The notes under the pieces were generated by a model that worked only from the letters and a program-made list of their open reading frames with translations, was not told the origin of the DNA and did not search any database. A stretch of DNA of 64,000 bases from Kwoniella dejecticola CBS 10117 (lineage: Eukaryota; Basidiomycota; Tremellomycetes; Tremellales; Cryptococcaceae), in assembly GCF_000512565.2 (NCBI RefSeq), contig NC_089306.1, positions 496,001 through 560,000 on the forward strand, in the 5' to 3' direction. The translations under genes were made by a program, and so were the position numbers. Positions 10,842 to 22,171 of the stretch are shown piece by piece. How positions within the stretch are numbered: position 1 is the stretch's first letter; each line of letters starts with the position of its first letter.

Positions 10842-11911
10842 TTATGGACGAAGGACCGTCACTCCAGCCTGTTCTGCCCCATCAAATCCATTCAATATGA
10901 CCTTCGCCAGTACCCCGGAATCGGTCTTGTGCATATCATGCGTGGCTTTCTTGACCCATCCGAACTTGACGTGCGGGAAATCTGCCTCCAATCTCTTGGC
11001 ATTCGAGTAAGGATAGACTGTCTTGACGTCGGGGTCAGCAGCGAGGATAATGATTTCGGTCGACTTGGAGGAGGACTGGGAAGGGATTAAGTTGGAGTGA
11101 CTGAAGTCGCCGCTTCCCATAGCCTAGCAACTTCTGTCAGCTGCTATCGTCGGGTTAGGCCAAGTGATCCCATGTACTGCCACACGCGTATCAATTCGCA
11201 AGGGTACACGATACGATTCATCATAGGCAAAAGCTTGTCCTACTCACATCGCTCAGTTGCACTATCACCTGCGGATCAATCAAACTCAGACTCAATCTCC
11301 TCAAAATAGCTTCTGCCCTAATCCAATTCGGGTTCGCCTTCAGAATACTCTCCTCCGTCGGAATATCTTTCGTGGTATTGAGCATTCTGTCCACATCCGC
11401 CTGTGATCTCGGTCCATAGTCCATTATAGGCTCAGCCATGACCAGTCGTTTCGGTTTCTGATTATCCGGTAAAAGTGAATACAGGGCCGCCGCGAATGAT
11501 GATCCCCACGATACACCTGCAATCACTTCATATGGGATATCTTGGTCTTTCAGGTTATCAGCGAGGTGTTGGGTGACCGTCTTGACGCTGTATATTGGGG
11601 AATGAGGTGCCCAACCGTGACCTAACAAATCAGGCGCGTCGACTCGCTAGACCTCCGTCAGCGTCCATCCCGTATACTGTACCTGGGTTTTTGGGAAAGC
11701 CAGAACGCGTTACTCACGTAGCCTACAGCGGACAAGTCAGCGTATGAACAAGTTTGGATGTCTCGACATTGGGCAGCTCACCTTGAGCAACCAATATTTG
11801 AGCTACTTTGAACCATACCCCACCTGTTCCCATTAAACCATGGAGCAATAAAGCTCGTTTCGTGGACGCGGGATTCCCCCAACTTTGGAACCCGAATTGC
11901 AGACTTGGCAT
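10842..11911 (-). CDS. Alpha/beta hydrolase, 271 aa, with a 5-nt micro-exon
   Basis: Exons 11911-11782, 11722-11718 (only GCTAC), 11646-11248 and 11123-10842; total 272 codons with stop. The micro-exon is needed to make VAQ-GYRVDAPDLLGHG, the normal second strand of the fold. Visible landmarks: oxyanion loop HGLMGTGGVW (about residue 24), nucleophile elbow GVSWGSS (G-x-S-x-G, Ser about 100), a late strand IIILAADPD with the likely acid, and ATHDMHKTD with the likely catalytic His. Length is typical of small esterase/epoxide-hydrolase-like members (MEST/ABHD group). Substrate cannot be told. No targeting signal is visible, so a cytosolic protein is likely. Start at MPSLQFGFQSWG is the first ATG with the usual short lead before the HG motif. 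Confidence 0.82.
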
Positions 11912-12793
11912 GGCGAATCGTACTGATCAAGTGGTCGCAGATATGAATGTGCGAAGTGTGTCGTATAAGAGGAGATTCGGTGGCTTTGATATCTAAGCGT
12001 CATGCAAAGAACATATTTATACTCTTAGCTGCTCTGAGCGGACAATGCGAGTTACAGTACAGCTTAGCGTCCCGGTCGGCCCGGTCTAATCTTGGTCCGA
12101 GTTTCGGGTCAGCTTGGCATTCCGACATTCCGATGCTTTGATTGCATCACCTTCGACTTCCAAGTAACCGTCCCCAGTCCCAAATTTCATCGACGCGACA
12201 AACCTCTTCGCAATTAGGAGATTCCTGCAGAGGAAACAGCCTCACTTCATATCTTCACATGACACCACGCCATCATTTCAGCTGTTTGGTGAGAAACTCC
12301 TCAAAGCGTCACGCAAGATATGATCTGGACAATGGCACCTGATTACGCTACTGGCTGATGCGTGCCCGCGATCTAGGGTGACAGTCTCGACAGGGGACCA
12401 TAACGTCTTGCTACACATACTATGGGATATTCCTTCAAGCCGATCGACAAGTGGTGCTCAAGCCTATCGATTGAATAAACTCAATCGCTCAACCATCTCT
12501 CGAGCTTGGCAGGTGTGGAGGTTTACTTTGCCTTATTCTGGCCATCAACTTACAAGAAGCTGCGAACCTCCTATCTCAAAGGAATATGGATTTGGGCTGA
12601 TGGTACCTTTACTTACTGACACGTGCTGTCAAACACTGACAACAACCCCCAGCACCGCCTGGTTATTTGGTCATTGATCAAATCGCATATTGATCAGAAG
12701 AGCACGGCAAAGATTGATCATGACTCGATAATATAGCAAAGCTATTTCGACTACTACAGAAGGTCTCATTCGCCTCTGAGAACTACCGTCACG
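11912..12793. other. Intergenic, nothing recognised
   Basis: Divergent gap of 882 bp between the hydrolase (minus) and the Cys-rich orphan (plus). Only scattered short frames; no repeat or RNA gene seen. Confidence 0.45.
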
Positions 12794-13425
12794 ATGACCT
12801 TGAGCGACCGACCAGCAATCCCGATCCCACTTGATATAGTCGAGCTCATCCCTTCGGCAAACGGTACAGCCACCGCTCGCGCTGTTCGTGATACTTCTAT
12901 TGCAAGTCAGACAGTACCGCCCATGCATTCCTCCGCTACGCCAGCGGCAGCGACAGCAGCTCCGACACCAGCTTCTACGGCGGTGACGGACCAGCGTTGG
13001 ATTCCAATATCAACGACAAGCAGTATCTCTTCCCCAGGTATCGTCAGCTCACAACCTGCAGCTGTACCTCAAATGGGTGAGCATCCCATTCTTTGCTTCT
13101 TTTCCACCATACAGATTTTGTGCCAATATGAAAGGCTTATGAGCCGGAGCTTGACTGTGTAGATCCGAAGAAGCCAATCTCATCAGCAGATTTATCCGGA
13201 AATCGAAAGAATAAGGAAGGCAAACTCAAGACTAAGTGGACACAGTGTAAGGTTGGGTGCTCCACTAAGCGAGAAAGATGCCAGGAAAGATGTACGGAGT
13301 GCTGTGCGAACGCAAGTGTAATCCCTTCACGAGCTCGTCCGGTGACATTTTACGACGTGCGATGCGGGGATAAAGCTGATAAGGTATCTCACTTCAGTGT
13401 CAATGCGAGGTATCATTCGGGGTAG
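12794..13425 (+). CDS. Orphan protein with Cys-rich C-terminal module, 181 aa
   Basis: Not recognised. Exons 12794-13076 and 13163-13425 joined in phase 1 over an 86-nt intron. The first 95 residues are Ala/Thr/Ser/Pro-rich and look disordered; the second exon is basic (SGNRKNKEGKLKTKWTQC) and then has seven Cys in 23 residues (C-x3-C-x6-C-x3-C-x2-CC, then one further on). No signal peptide precedes it, which speaks against a secreted effector; a small metal-binding module is possible. No known finger spacing matches exactly. Confidence 0.42.
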
Positions 13426-14135
13426 GCATGGACTGCTGAGAATGGAAAGCGCACGCTGTCGATGACGATAGAACGGCTGATCGAACAAGTCGGTGTAGTA
13501 GATATAGACAGAATCGCGAAAGCTTTCACGCCTCGACATGCCGTAAATTATAGTATGAACGCATGAACATTCACATGTCGCAACGGGTCTCACTGAGGCG
13601 ATGTCCAGGCTTTGTAGTATGCTGATTAAGACACCCGTAGGTAGCAAGCTTTGCTGATCTCCAGGCCTCACAATTATGCCAGAGATCGCTGAAGTGCCAA
13701 GCCTAAATCCACGTTGTATGTCGCCTAATACATGAGCAACAATAGACGACCTGACTGCATGAGCAGGAAGAGACCGTTTGCTCTGAGCGGACTTGCAAAA
13801 GCGGCAGGTCGTTGGTCAGCTCATGTCAGTGTCCACCTGTTTAAAGTTGGGAATTCATTGAGGAGAGAAAGGGTATTACATCGCTGGTGCAGTGACATCA
13901 CTCGACTCTAACCTACGCACCATACTGAACGCACGAAGTTCCTAAGCCTGATCAAAATCCATGCATGTCTTGGGCTGGATGGGTATACAGTGATAGTGAT
14001 TCATGTTGATGCGTCATTCGCCTAACGATCAGCGTCTGGGTCCACAATAGCAACAATGTCTACACTATAGCATCATACAACACAGGTGTCCTCAAATCAG
14101 CTCGACGATCACTGGCTCAATCACAAATGAAAGGT
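13426..14135. other. Intergenic; faint F-box-like frame on the minus strand
   Basis: A minus-strand frame at 13671-13327 reads LLPTGVLISILQSLDIASVRPVATC followed by a Tyr-rich stretch, which loosely resembles an F-box start (LP-x-x-(I/L)L-x-x-IL-x-x-L). It overlaps the 3' end of the plus-strand gene, has no clear partner exons, and may be a relic. The rest, to 14135, has nothing that I can name. Confidence 0.3.
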
Positions 14136-14530
14136 CTACGTAATGATTATTCTGTAGACGATGGGTGCATTCACGTCGATCATCCCATATCCATCCTCTC
14201 CATCCCTCGCTCTCCCTCCGCAAAAGCCCCAAATGACCTGCCATTCGAACCCACCGCATGCCCAAGTACTTTCGCACAATTGCCATGGGCCGTGCCATCC
14301 TCCTTTCTCAGCGTTCGCATTCGCCGCTCCCGCTCCGTGCGGTTGAGAGAATGGGTTGGGAGCTGACATACAACAGTATAACCACCCATCCATAAACATC
14401 TTCGATAATTAACCGGGAATCCTTTCAGCGTGCGAAAGTATATCGGTACTCACTCATCCCCTCTTTCACCCTTGGTTGACTGGTAATTGGGTCCTCGTTG
14501 GTAGTAGCCATTCTCACTAGTATTCAAATA
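14136..14530 (-). CDS. Unresolved small gene, frame uncertain
   Basis: Something coding is likely here but the model is not settled. On the minus strand an upstream segment (about 14570-14450) reads either MATTNEDPITSQPRVKEGM or, one frame over, NNNRPRPYLNTSENGYYQRG ending GERGDE, followed by a donor GTGAGT near 14453. The second segment (14399-14136) is open in two frames: WLYCCMSAPNPFSQPHGAG and MGGYTVVCQLPTHSLNR. The YYQ-G-P style of the first block is reminiscent of small Cys-rich tail-anchored (CYSTM-like) proteins, but the Cys-rich tail is not seen. Treat as a placeholder. Confidence 0.22.
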
Positions 14531-14941
14531 AGGGCGGGGTCGATTGTTATTGATAGTATGATAGTATGATCTTTCAGTCGATCAGCTTGTTTCTTGAGTG
14601 TCAGATGAGTGAGAGTTTCAGACTTTGAGTGGAAGAAAATCCTTCCTCATATGCATATCCACTTGTATTTGATGGGAATCAGCGCATTGATAACAGTCAA
14701 AGGACGATATGACGCAAGATCCCATCAGCTGATGAGCAACATAGGTAGAAGAGACTGAGGTATATCGGAATGAATGCCAAGACCAAGACAGTGTACACTA
14801 AGCGCATTGTGCCCCTGCCTAAGATGTCGTAGCGCAACACTTGAGAATCGATTGCATGCACCAACAGTTTACTAGGAGCTACATATAAAGCCATCATGAC
14901 TGGACGAGAGGAATTTCCAAGGTGAGTTGTCGCAGTAGCAT

Positions 14942-16872
14942 TTAACCAATCCATTGACCGTTGTTCTGTGGGAAGCGGGGTCAACATTTAGCTGGGACGC
15001 CGACAAAATTGGATCTAAGATAGACTTACAAGATGCATCATTTGACCGGTCATAGCGTTTGATTCGGCTCCAGCCAAGAACACTACGAAAATGATCATAC
15101 GGCCGTCAGCCCGAAGCAGATATGAACTACTTGTCAAGTCGGATCATTCCACTCACCGTATGCAGGACCCATTTCTGCTGGTTGGTTCGCTCGGCCATGT
15201 AAAGGCAAAGAACCAAGTTGGAAGTCTTCCATCTGCTCAGCGGGTCTCGATGCGGGTTGAAGAGGTGTGTAGACGGGACCTGAGCGAGGTCGTGCAGATA
15301 GATCAGTATGCGACGAAAGAGACCTGAAGGCTTTAGACTTACCTGGACAGACAGCATTGACCCTGATACCCTTAGGAGCCAATTGCATAGCCAAGGATCG
15401 AGTGAAAGTGACGATAGCTCCCTTGGTGGAAGAATAGTCGCACATGGCTTGAGAGCCTTTGAAAGCGGTGACCGAGGAAGAGTTGATGATGGAAGCTCCT
15501 CGTTTGAGGTGGGGGAGCGCATATCTAAGACTCAGCATGTCAGCCTGTGTTTGGATGACACACAGGGGACAAGCCAGCCAGACTCAACTCACTTGGTAAG
15601 AGCGAACATGCCCAAGATGTTGGATCTGAAAGTGCTCTCGACGTTCCCCATCTACAAGGTTATGAAGGACGTAAGCGCGACATCGAGCAGACAGGGTAGT
15701 TCATAATGAGCCGACTCACATCGATATCCGCTAAGTCCTTGCACATAATCTGCTTACTAGCGTTGTTCACCAATATATCAAGTTTACCATAAGCCTTGAG
15801 GTGTTCGTCGATGACTTTCTTGACGTTGTTCTCGTCCATCAAGTCGAGGGCTAATGTGAGACATTTCTGACCGTCTTGCTCGATAGCCTTCTTGGTTCGT
15901 TGTGCGCTATACGTATAAGGAAGCTTGATCAGTCACTTTTTCATCGTCTGAAACAGAAGGAAGGAACTCATGCAAGAACACCAGGCGAAGATTTGACTCA
16001 CTCTTCTTCCTCTTGAGGTAAGTAGACAATAGTGATATCCGCGCCTTCTCTAGCGAATTGCTGAGCTGCAGCACGTCCGATACCTGAATCACCTCCAGTG
16101 ACGATCGCCGTCTTTCCCTTGAGTTTCCCGTTGCCTCGGTACTGCGGCATGCATCGTCAGCTATGAAAGCGTCGACACAACAAGAGAAGGGAGAAGGGGG
16201 AAGGGAGAAGGGGGAAGGGAGAAGGGGGAAGGGAGAAGGGGGAAGGGAGAAGGGGGAAGGGGGAAGGGAGAAGGGGATGATATATTATGTATCACCTCAG
16301 TCCATTGCGGACCCATGAGGGCTGATAGGAGAAAGGGGCAAGAGGTGAAGAGCGAAAGTGCACCAAGCAGAACAATATCGCTGCAGTTCAAGAAGGATGA
16401 CTCACCTCTTCCAAGTATGGTTCCCCATTATCATCCCACCTCTCCAACTTGGTAAATTCCGCCAAAGGATCCATCGCTGTATCTTTACCAGGTAAATTCT
16501 GTTGTTGTTTTTTGATCTCGGTCATTTCCTATCGTGCCGTGGCATCGTATCGGAGCAAGGTAAATCGTCAGCGCTTCTTCCTTCCTCATACTCAGCCCCT
16601 TCTCAACCTGATGTTTGCTGTTGTGCAACCATCAAAAGAAGAAAAGCAGAAAGCAGACCCACCTTGTAAGCGGTAAAGATCTTTGGTTTCTCATCTTGTC
16701 CCGACATCTTGATTATAGCTGATCTCGTGAGATTTCTTCGGTGCGTTACTCGTGGTATTAGTATAGCTGGTCTGGCGAGTATAGGTACTCTTGAATGTGA
16801 GTGCAAGATTGAACTCCTTGTTAATGGTAAAATCTTGACTGCAAAAGAAGAAGAAGAAAGAGAGAAGGCCAT
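14942..16872 (-). CDS. YghA-like NAD(P) short-chain dehydrogenase with mitochondrial presequence
   Basis: Nine exons: 16872-16663, 16528-16406, 16141-16002, 15906-15720, 15651-15593, 15524-15343, 15279-15157, 15082-15030, 14965-14942; 366 aa. The classical SDR fold follows a 120-residue lead: TGGDSGIGRA (cofactor loop), LVNNAS, INSSSV (catalytic Ser), Y-SST-K in CDYSSTKGA (Tyr/Lys), NAVCPG, and the closing MTGQMMHLNNGQWIG. TGGDSGIGRA plus the VYLPQEEEDA block is characteristic of the bacterial YghA/YdaD/YhdF group. The first 54 residues are rich in Arg/Ser with no acidic residue (PRVTHRRNLTRS), a good mitochondrial presequence; a second ATG (MSGQDEKPK, 16707) could yield a cytosolic form. Physiological substrate unknown; aldehyde or glucose-type oxidoreductase is a guess from the group. 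Confidence 0.85.
16182..16277 (+). repeat. Purine-only minisatellite inside an intron
   Basis: A 96-nt uninterrupted A/G tract made of about five copies of the 14-mer GGGAGAAGGGGGAA plus a partial one. It sits in the 264-nt second intron of the dehydrogenase gene, ending about 40 nt before the 3' splice site, so in the transcript it is a long pyrimidine tract. Confidence 0.9.
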
Positions 16873-17344
16873 TTTAAGTACGGTGCTACATCCTCTATCA
16901 GTTCGGTTCTAAGATTGGGGGCATGAAATAGTCCACTTGAAACTCTGAAATTGTACAGTAAGTGACGTCAAGATGAACCAAGCTTAATCGAGTGACGCGA
17001 ACCAGAGTGACAGAGTGACAGACAGCCTACAACTAAATCTCCGATCGCCCTGATCCTGATCCCGATCCTGATCTGGCCCTTTTCCTTTTGGAGATTCCAG
17101 CAAATTGGTCCCTTCATAATTACAGTATAACTTCGTCATGCACTCTAATTAGAGCGAAATGGCACTGCCATACATCCCAGTCTGCGTACTCTGTACTCCC
17201 ATTCAGTATATGTATCGTACACATTGACCAGTATCTCCGGAGAAAAAGCCCAAATGAACGAAGAAAAGGGAACGAAAGTATCTAAGCTACCGTATACCTT
17301 ACAGAATCACCGGACAAGCGTCATGTCTATATAAGGTTGAGTCA
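16873..17344. other. Intergenic between convergent/tandem minus-strand genes
   Basis: Promoter of the dehydrogenase and 3' region of the CM1 protein gene. Nothing else recognised. Confidence 0.5.
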
Positions 17345-20300
17345 TCATCGCGATGTCCTTCCACCCCCTCCGAAGGCATAACCTATATCACCTCCCCTCC
17401 TAAACTCCTGATTCGCATGTTCAGGTAACAGATGATTGGCAGTCGCCACGACACCTTCAACACGTTGATTCCTCTTTCTCGCCTCTGATATCTGTCTCTC
17501 AAGATCCCTGTTCAAAAAACGCATCAGAACCGTCAAATTGTCAAATCGTCAATCTTCAGGAAGTCTACTCATCGTTTGACTCACCTGACTTGAGCCTCAA
17601 GCTGGAGTGCCCGTTCTTTACCACCCTGTTTCTCAGTCTTGATCTTCTCGCCAGCGATCCTGAGCCTGTTCTCGTATTCTTTGACTCGCGCTTCCCACTT
17701 GTTCTCAGCTTGGCCAGATCTAGATTGCAACTCCGCCAAACGAGCTTCGAGCATACTCAATTGGTTCGATGCTGCCATAGCTCTCTTCTCGGCTGATTCT
17801 GCTCTTTGGGTGAGTGATCGGATCTCGGAAGAAGACGAGGTTATGCCACCGGTTCGAGAGGAAGTCAGCTGTGAGGATAATTCGTGATTCCTCGCCTGGC
17901 ACGATGATTGATTGTTCAGCTTCCCCATTTGCTTCTGACCCTTCACAAAAATTACAGAACATGATGGGTATTACAAAACTCACCTTCGCGGCTTCGAGCT
18001 CTCCCTCTTTGACAGCATATTTACTCTTCCATTGCATCTTAGTCAACTCCAACTTCTTGACGGCAGCCTCGAAATTATCAAGAGTACGCCATTTCTGCTC
18101 GAGCTGTTTCTTCAACGCGCTAAACAAGGCAACTTGTGTCAGCTGATCTACGCCAAAAAGAATGACGGCCGTCACGGAGGGTCACTGGAAAAGGCCGATT
18201 CATCGAAGCCAGACTCACGCCATGCGTTGCTCGACCGAAGACTCGGTATCCTTGATCTTCCTCTCAAAGTCAATTCTGACCTGTATCATAGATTTCAATC
18301 TCGATACAAGCGTATCTCGGAACATGGTGAATTGAGCTGGGGTAGTAGCGTCCTACGGCAGCTTACATATCAGTATTTATACCAAAATCGACACTCATTG
18401 GTCCAGCTAGAACGGAGGAACGCACATCTTTGCCCAAGAACTTGTTAACATCTCTAAACACTCTCAAGAGCAATTCGCTTCTCTCCTGCCGTTGCGACTC
18501 GGACTGCTTTTGTAATGCGATTCGCTCTTGTTGAGTCTCGGTGAGCAACGGTTCGAGCTCTTCGATCCGTTCTCGAAGATGTAAAGCTTCTTTCTCATGT
18601 TGTCTCGCCGCCTGCGCACCATCAAAAACACATCAGCATGCCGATATACAGTATGGATATACAGTATGGAGCAGCAGATGACACTGCTTACCTTGCTTTT
18701 CTGGTCGAGCTTGTCTGACATATTCAATCTACCTTGTCGTTCTGACGCAAGTCGATTCTCAAGATCACGTTGTTTGTCCATCTGTAACCGCCAAACCGTC
18801 ATTTATGACTAATCGGTCAATAGAGGGCAGCAAAACTACTCACCATTCTAGCCAACTCCAGATCCCTTTCTCTGAGGTTTTCATCTCGATCACCCAGCTC
18901 TCTGCGCATAATGTCCAACTCTTCCTCCGTTCTGTGAAGATCACGCTTGATCCGCTCGAGCTCCAATTCAAGCCCGAATCTGTCCGAGGTATGTTCATCG
19001 CCCAGCTTCTTCCTTTCGTCCTCCAACGATCGCAAGGTAGCCTCGACGTTGTTAAGATTCCTCTCACGTTGCGATAGCCTTTCTCTAGCTGACTCAAGCT
19101 CATGCGTCAAGCGCGATAGAGTCTACACATCCCGACGGTTAGCGATACTATATAGATCGCTGAATGTGACAACCATGAAGGACAGCTGTACCTACGTGTT
19201 CTTTCTCGCTGAGAGTCCTCTTCCACCTCTCCTCGTCATATCTTCGCTGCCTATCGGCTTTATCCATTTGCGCTTTCCGGGCATCTTCCGATTGTTGCAC
19301 TTGCGACAACGCTTGGTCTCGCTCATCTTGCGATTTCCGCCTCGCTTCTTTCAGCGCAGCAACAAGGTTCTCGTAATGCGACTTAGCGTTCTCGAAAGCC
19401 TCATCTGCTGATTTAAGATCTGCGTTAAGATCTGATTCCTTGATTCGGTAATCCTCCAAAGCCTCTTCGAGCTCATATACTCTTTGGCCGAGCTACGGCA
19501 AGCAGTTCAGTCATTTAACTTGACAGCATGTACAGCTTGACATCGCGGCTTACCTCTTCCACTTCCCTGTTAGCGGCTAGCAACTCGCCGTCTTTCTCCT
19601 TATTATCGTTTTCTATATTCTTGAGTGTCTCTTCCAGTCGATCATGCGTCTCAGCTTGGACAGATTGCAGATCCTCTATCCTGCCAAGAGCCGCTGAAAG
19701 CTCGTCTTCTCGATCTCGGAGAGCTTCGTGCACCTCTTTCGTATCTTGTTCGCGGGAGTCGAGCGCCTGAGAAGACAATGTGATTCAGCTGATTGCTTGC
19801 CTACAAAGGGCCGTTCGATCGATTATGCAGGGCAATCAGGCACTTACGTCCTTCAACTCATCAACCTGTGCTCTAGCTTCCAATACCTCGTCTCGCCATT
19901 CCTCCTCGACTTGCTGCAACTCTTTCTCGTGGTCCCGCAATTTCGCGTCGAGCTCATTGTTCAGTTCCTCAATTTCCCTGTCACGAGACTCAACCTCCAA
20001 TTGAGCTGAAGCAAGTTGATCTTGTAGCTCATTGAGTTTCTATAGATCCAAGGGATCGGACCATCAGCTGAGGCATTTTGACCATCATGTCGCAATACAG
20101 ACGATTAGGACAGAAACTCACTTCCTCTAACAGTTCAGCATCAGCCTCAGACAGAGCGCCCTTCTTAGCCATGGAGAGATCCGCTTGTAGCCCCGCATTC
20201 TCCTGTAATATGCAAGATGAATGAGCGCACTCCCGTTTGGGAGGCAAAGCATGATGGCTCAGTGTCACAGCGCACTCACCGACTCTAGCTCTTGTACTTT

Positions 20301-21650
20301 TAGTGCCAATTTACCTTCCCTTCCTTTGCTCATACCAACACTTTCGTTCAACTCCTTCAACCGCTCGATCTCATCTTTCAGATTTTCCACTTGGTCATTC
20401 GCCCTATCCGCCAGATCTTGCACTCGCGCAAGTCGCTCGTTCGTATCGTCCAATTCACCTTCAAGAGCTTCCGCTCGTTCCCTCCAAACCCTTTCTGAAG
20501 CCTCAGTGTCTTCTAATTTCTCTCTCAATCCCTCATCGGGGCTTTCTTGCTCTTGCAAAGACTTCAACGATTGTTCCGCTGCTTTCCTACGTTCTTTCTC
20601 ATCTTTCCACATTTTCTCTAATTCTCTCAATTCTCCTACCGAGCCGGAATTAGCCCCTCCGGAACGGGAAGCAGCTGCCAGATCCCTGTCTTGCTGCAGA
20701 ACCAACTTCTTCAGCTTCTTGAGTTCTTTAGACAGGTTCAAAATCTCCAATTTCAACTTGACGTTCTCCTTGAGTGCAGCTTCGATATGTTCCGGCGCCA
20801 TATTGGACAGCCTCTCCTTCAGGAAATGGTTCTCTAGCTGAAGGTTGAATACCTCTTTCTTGGATTCCTCCAATTGCTACGAGCATTCAGTAAATATCAG
20901 CTACTACACTTCCACTCCGCCGAGGGAGACTACAATGTAGCTGCGACTCACCTTCTCTTGATCTCGAAGTGTCATCGGACCATTATTACCCATATCTCCA
21001 GCTGCGACGCTATGTCTTCCTCCCCTCTTGCTGATTCCACCATGATACGGTTCTCTCCTCGGGACGCCATTCGCCTTCTGCGGAGACGCCGCCAAGCTAA
21101 GCGACGAGAGGATCGTCTCGTCATCTGTATCTCCCCCATCGCCATATCGCGCTTTCAACGGTCCGTCGATATCGGAGGTCGAGGAGGCTGATGAGACGCT
21201 AGATTGACGCTTCAATACTCTGGGTCGTCTGGGAGCTTGAGATTCAGGTATAGCGGAGTGCGAAGAGGACTTGCGGACTGTCATAGGTGGCGAGAGAGAG
21301 AGCAGGGCTGAAGACGGGAGTCGAGGTGGGGAAGATGAGGAAGGTTCAGGTGATCGGTTTTCTAGTCTTTGAGCTATAGGACCATTATCAGTCTTGACAA
21401 TCGCAAATATGAGGGACCGTGAGTACATAGGTAGATCAGACATACCGTGAGATGGACCAGCGTTTTGAGCTGTATTAGCTCTAGCAGCTCTTTCAGCTTG
21501 TTCTCGCTCTTCGTCCTCTGATCTGAAGCTCGATCCGAGCGATCCTAAAGAGATATCAGGTAGAGTCTGCCCGTGCGCTAAGACCGTTGCGTCTCCTCCT
21601 GAAGTCGCTGGCGAGGCCATGAGAGCCGCCAGAGATGATGCGGGAGGCAT
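17345..21650 (-). CDS. Centrosomin motif 1 (CM1) coiled-coil protein, Mto1/Pcp1-like gamma-tubulin recruiter
   Basis: About 14 exons on the minus strand, ATG at 21650, stop at 17345. A disordered Ser-rich N-terminus (SSSSPPRLPSSALL) precedes MTLRDQEK (spliced) QLEESKKEVFNLQLENHFL and KERLSNMAPEHIEAALKEN, the conserved Cnn_1N/CM1 block that binds and activates the gamma-tubulin complex. Nearly all the rest is heptad-rich coiled coil (ELKKLKKLVLQQDRD..., VENLKDEIERLKELNES..., RELGDRDENLRERDLELARM), over 1,000 residues. The C-terminus is Gly-rich (GGDIGYAFGGGGRTSR). Family: S. pombe Mto1/Pcp1, Aspergillus ApsB/PcpA, animal CDK5RAP2. Expected at spindle pole bodies or other microtubule organising sites. 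Which of Mto1 and Pcp1 it corresponds to cannot be told here. One intron (about 18610-18700) carries a directly repeated TATACAGTATGGA. Confidence 0.82.
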
Positions 21651-22171
21651 GTTGCAGCAGTATTACCACTCGTTATCCACTTGTGTTTCTTGCTATCTAT
21701 CTGAAGGTTGTTGGGTGCATAATGTCCGAGCGATAGTTGAATAACGGTCCGGCGGAAGGTCCGCTTTCTTCGAAGTTGCGTGTATCTGTTGTGAGACTTG
21801 GATCCCGCTGAGCGACCTAAAGTCCGGGTCAGATGGAGGCAAGCTGGACAGCCGAGCAAGGGGCGGTCGTCAGTACTGACGCAGATGTCGATGTAATGCT
21901 CAGAGAATGACTTTATTGCGGCGAGGATGTTTGTTATTGACTTTTTGGACGTGGATGTGGATTTGAGCGTGTTTACATGAAACGCGTGGTTTACCAATCA
22001 TGAGAATTACCAATCCGGGCAATAAATCATTATTATCAAAATCATCCTACAAAAGTTGAATTCTCGAAGCAAGTGATCCGCAAGAACATTCTTAACAGCT
22101 ACCTTGAAGCATGAACAGCAGCTTGTGCTCTCCCTAAACGAACTCAAGTCGGCTCTAGTCTCTACTCCATC
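21651..22171. other. Divergent intergenic region
   Basis: 521-bp gap between the CM1 protein (minus) and the membrane protein (plus). No ORF with support. Confidence 0.5.

Noticed and set aside
16161..16391. Frame encoding a repeated SPFPLPPSPFPLL peptide
   Set aside because: It is translation of the pyrimidine strand of the intronic minisatellite; the flanking dehydrogenase exons splice over it in frame.
20221..20841. 206-codon Ser-rich plus-strand frame
   Set aside because: Antisense of the CM1 coiled-coil exon at 20873-20265, which carries a recognisable conserved motif.
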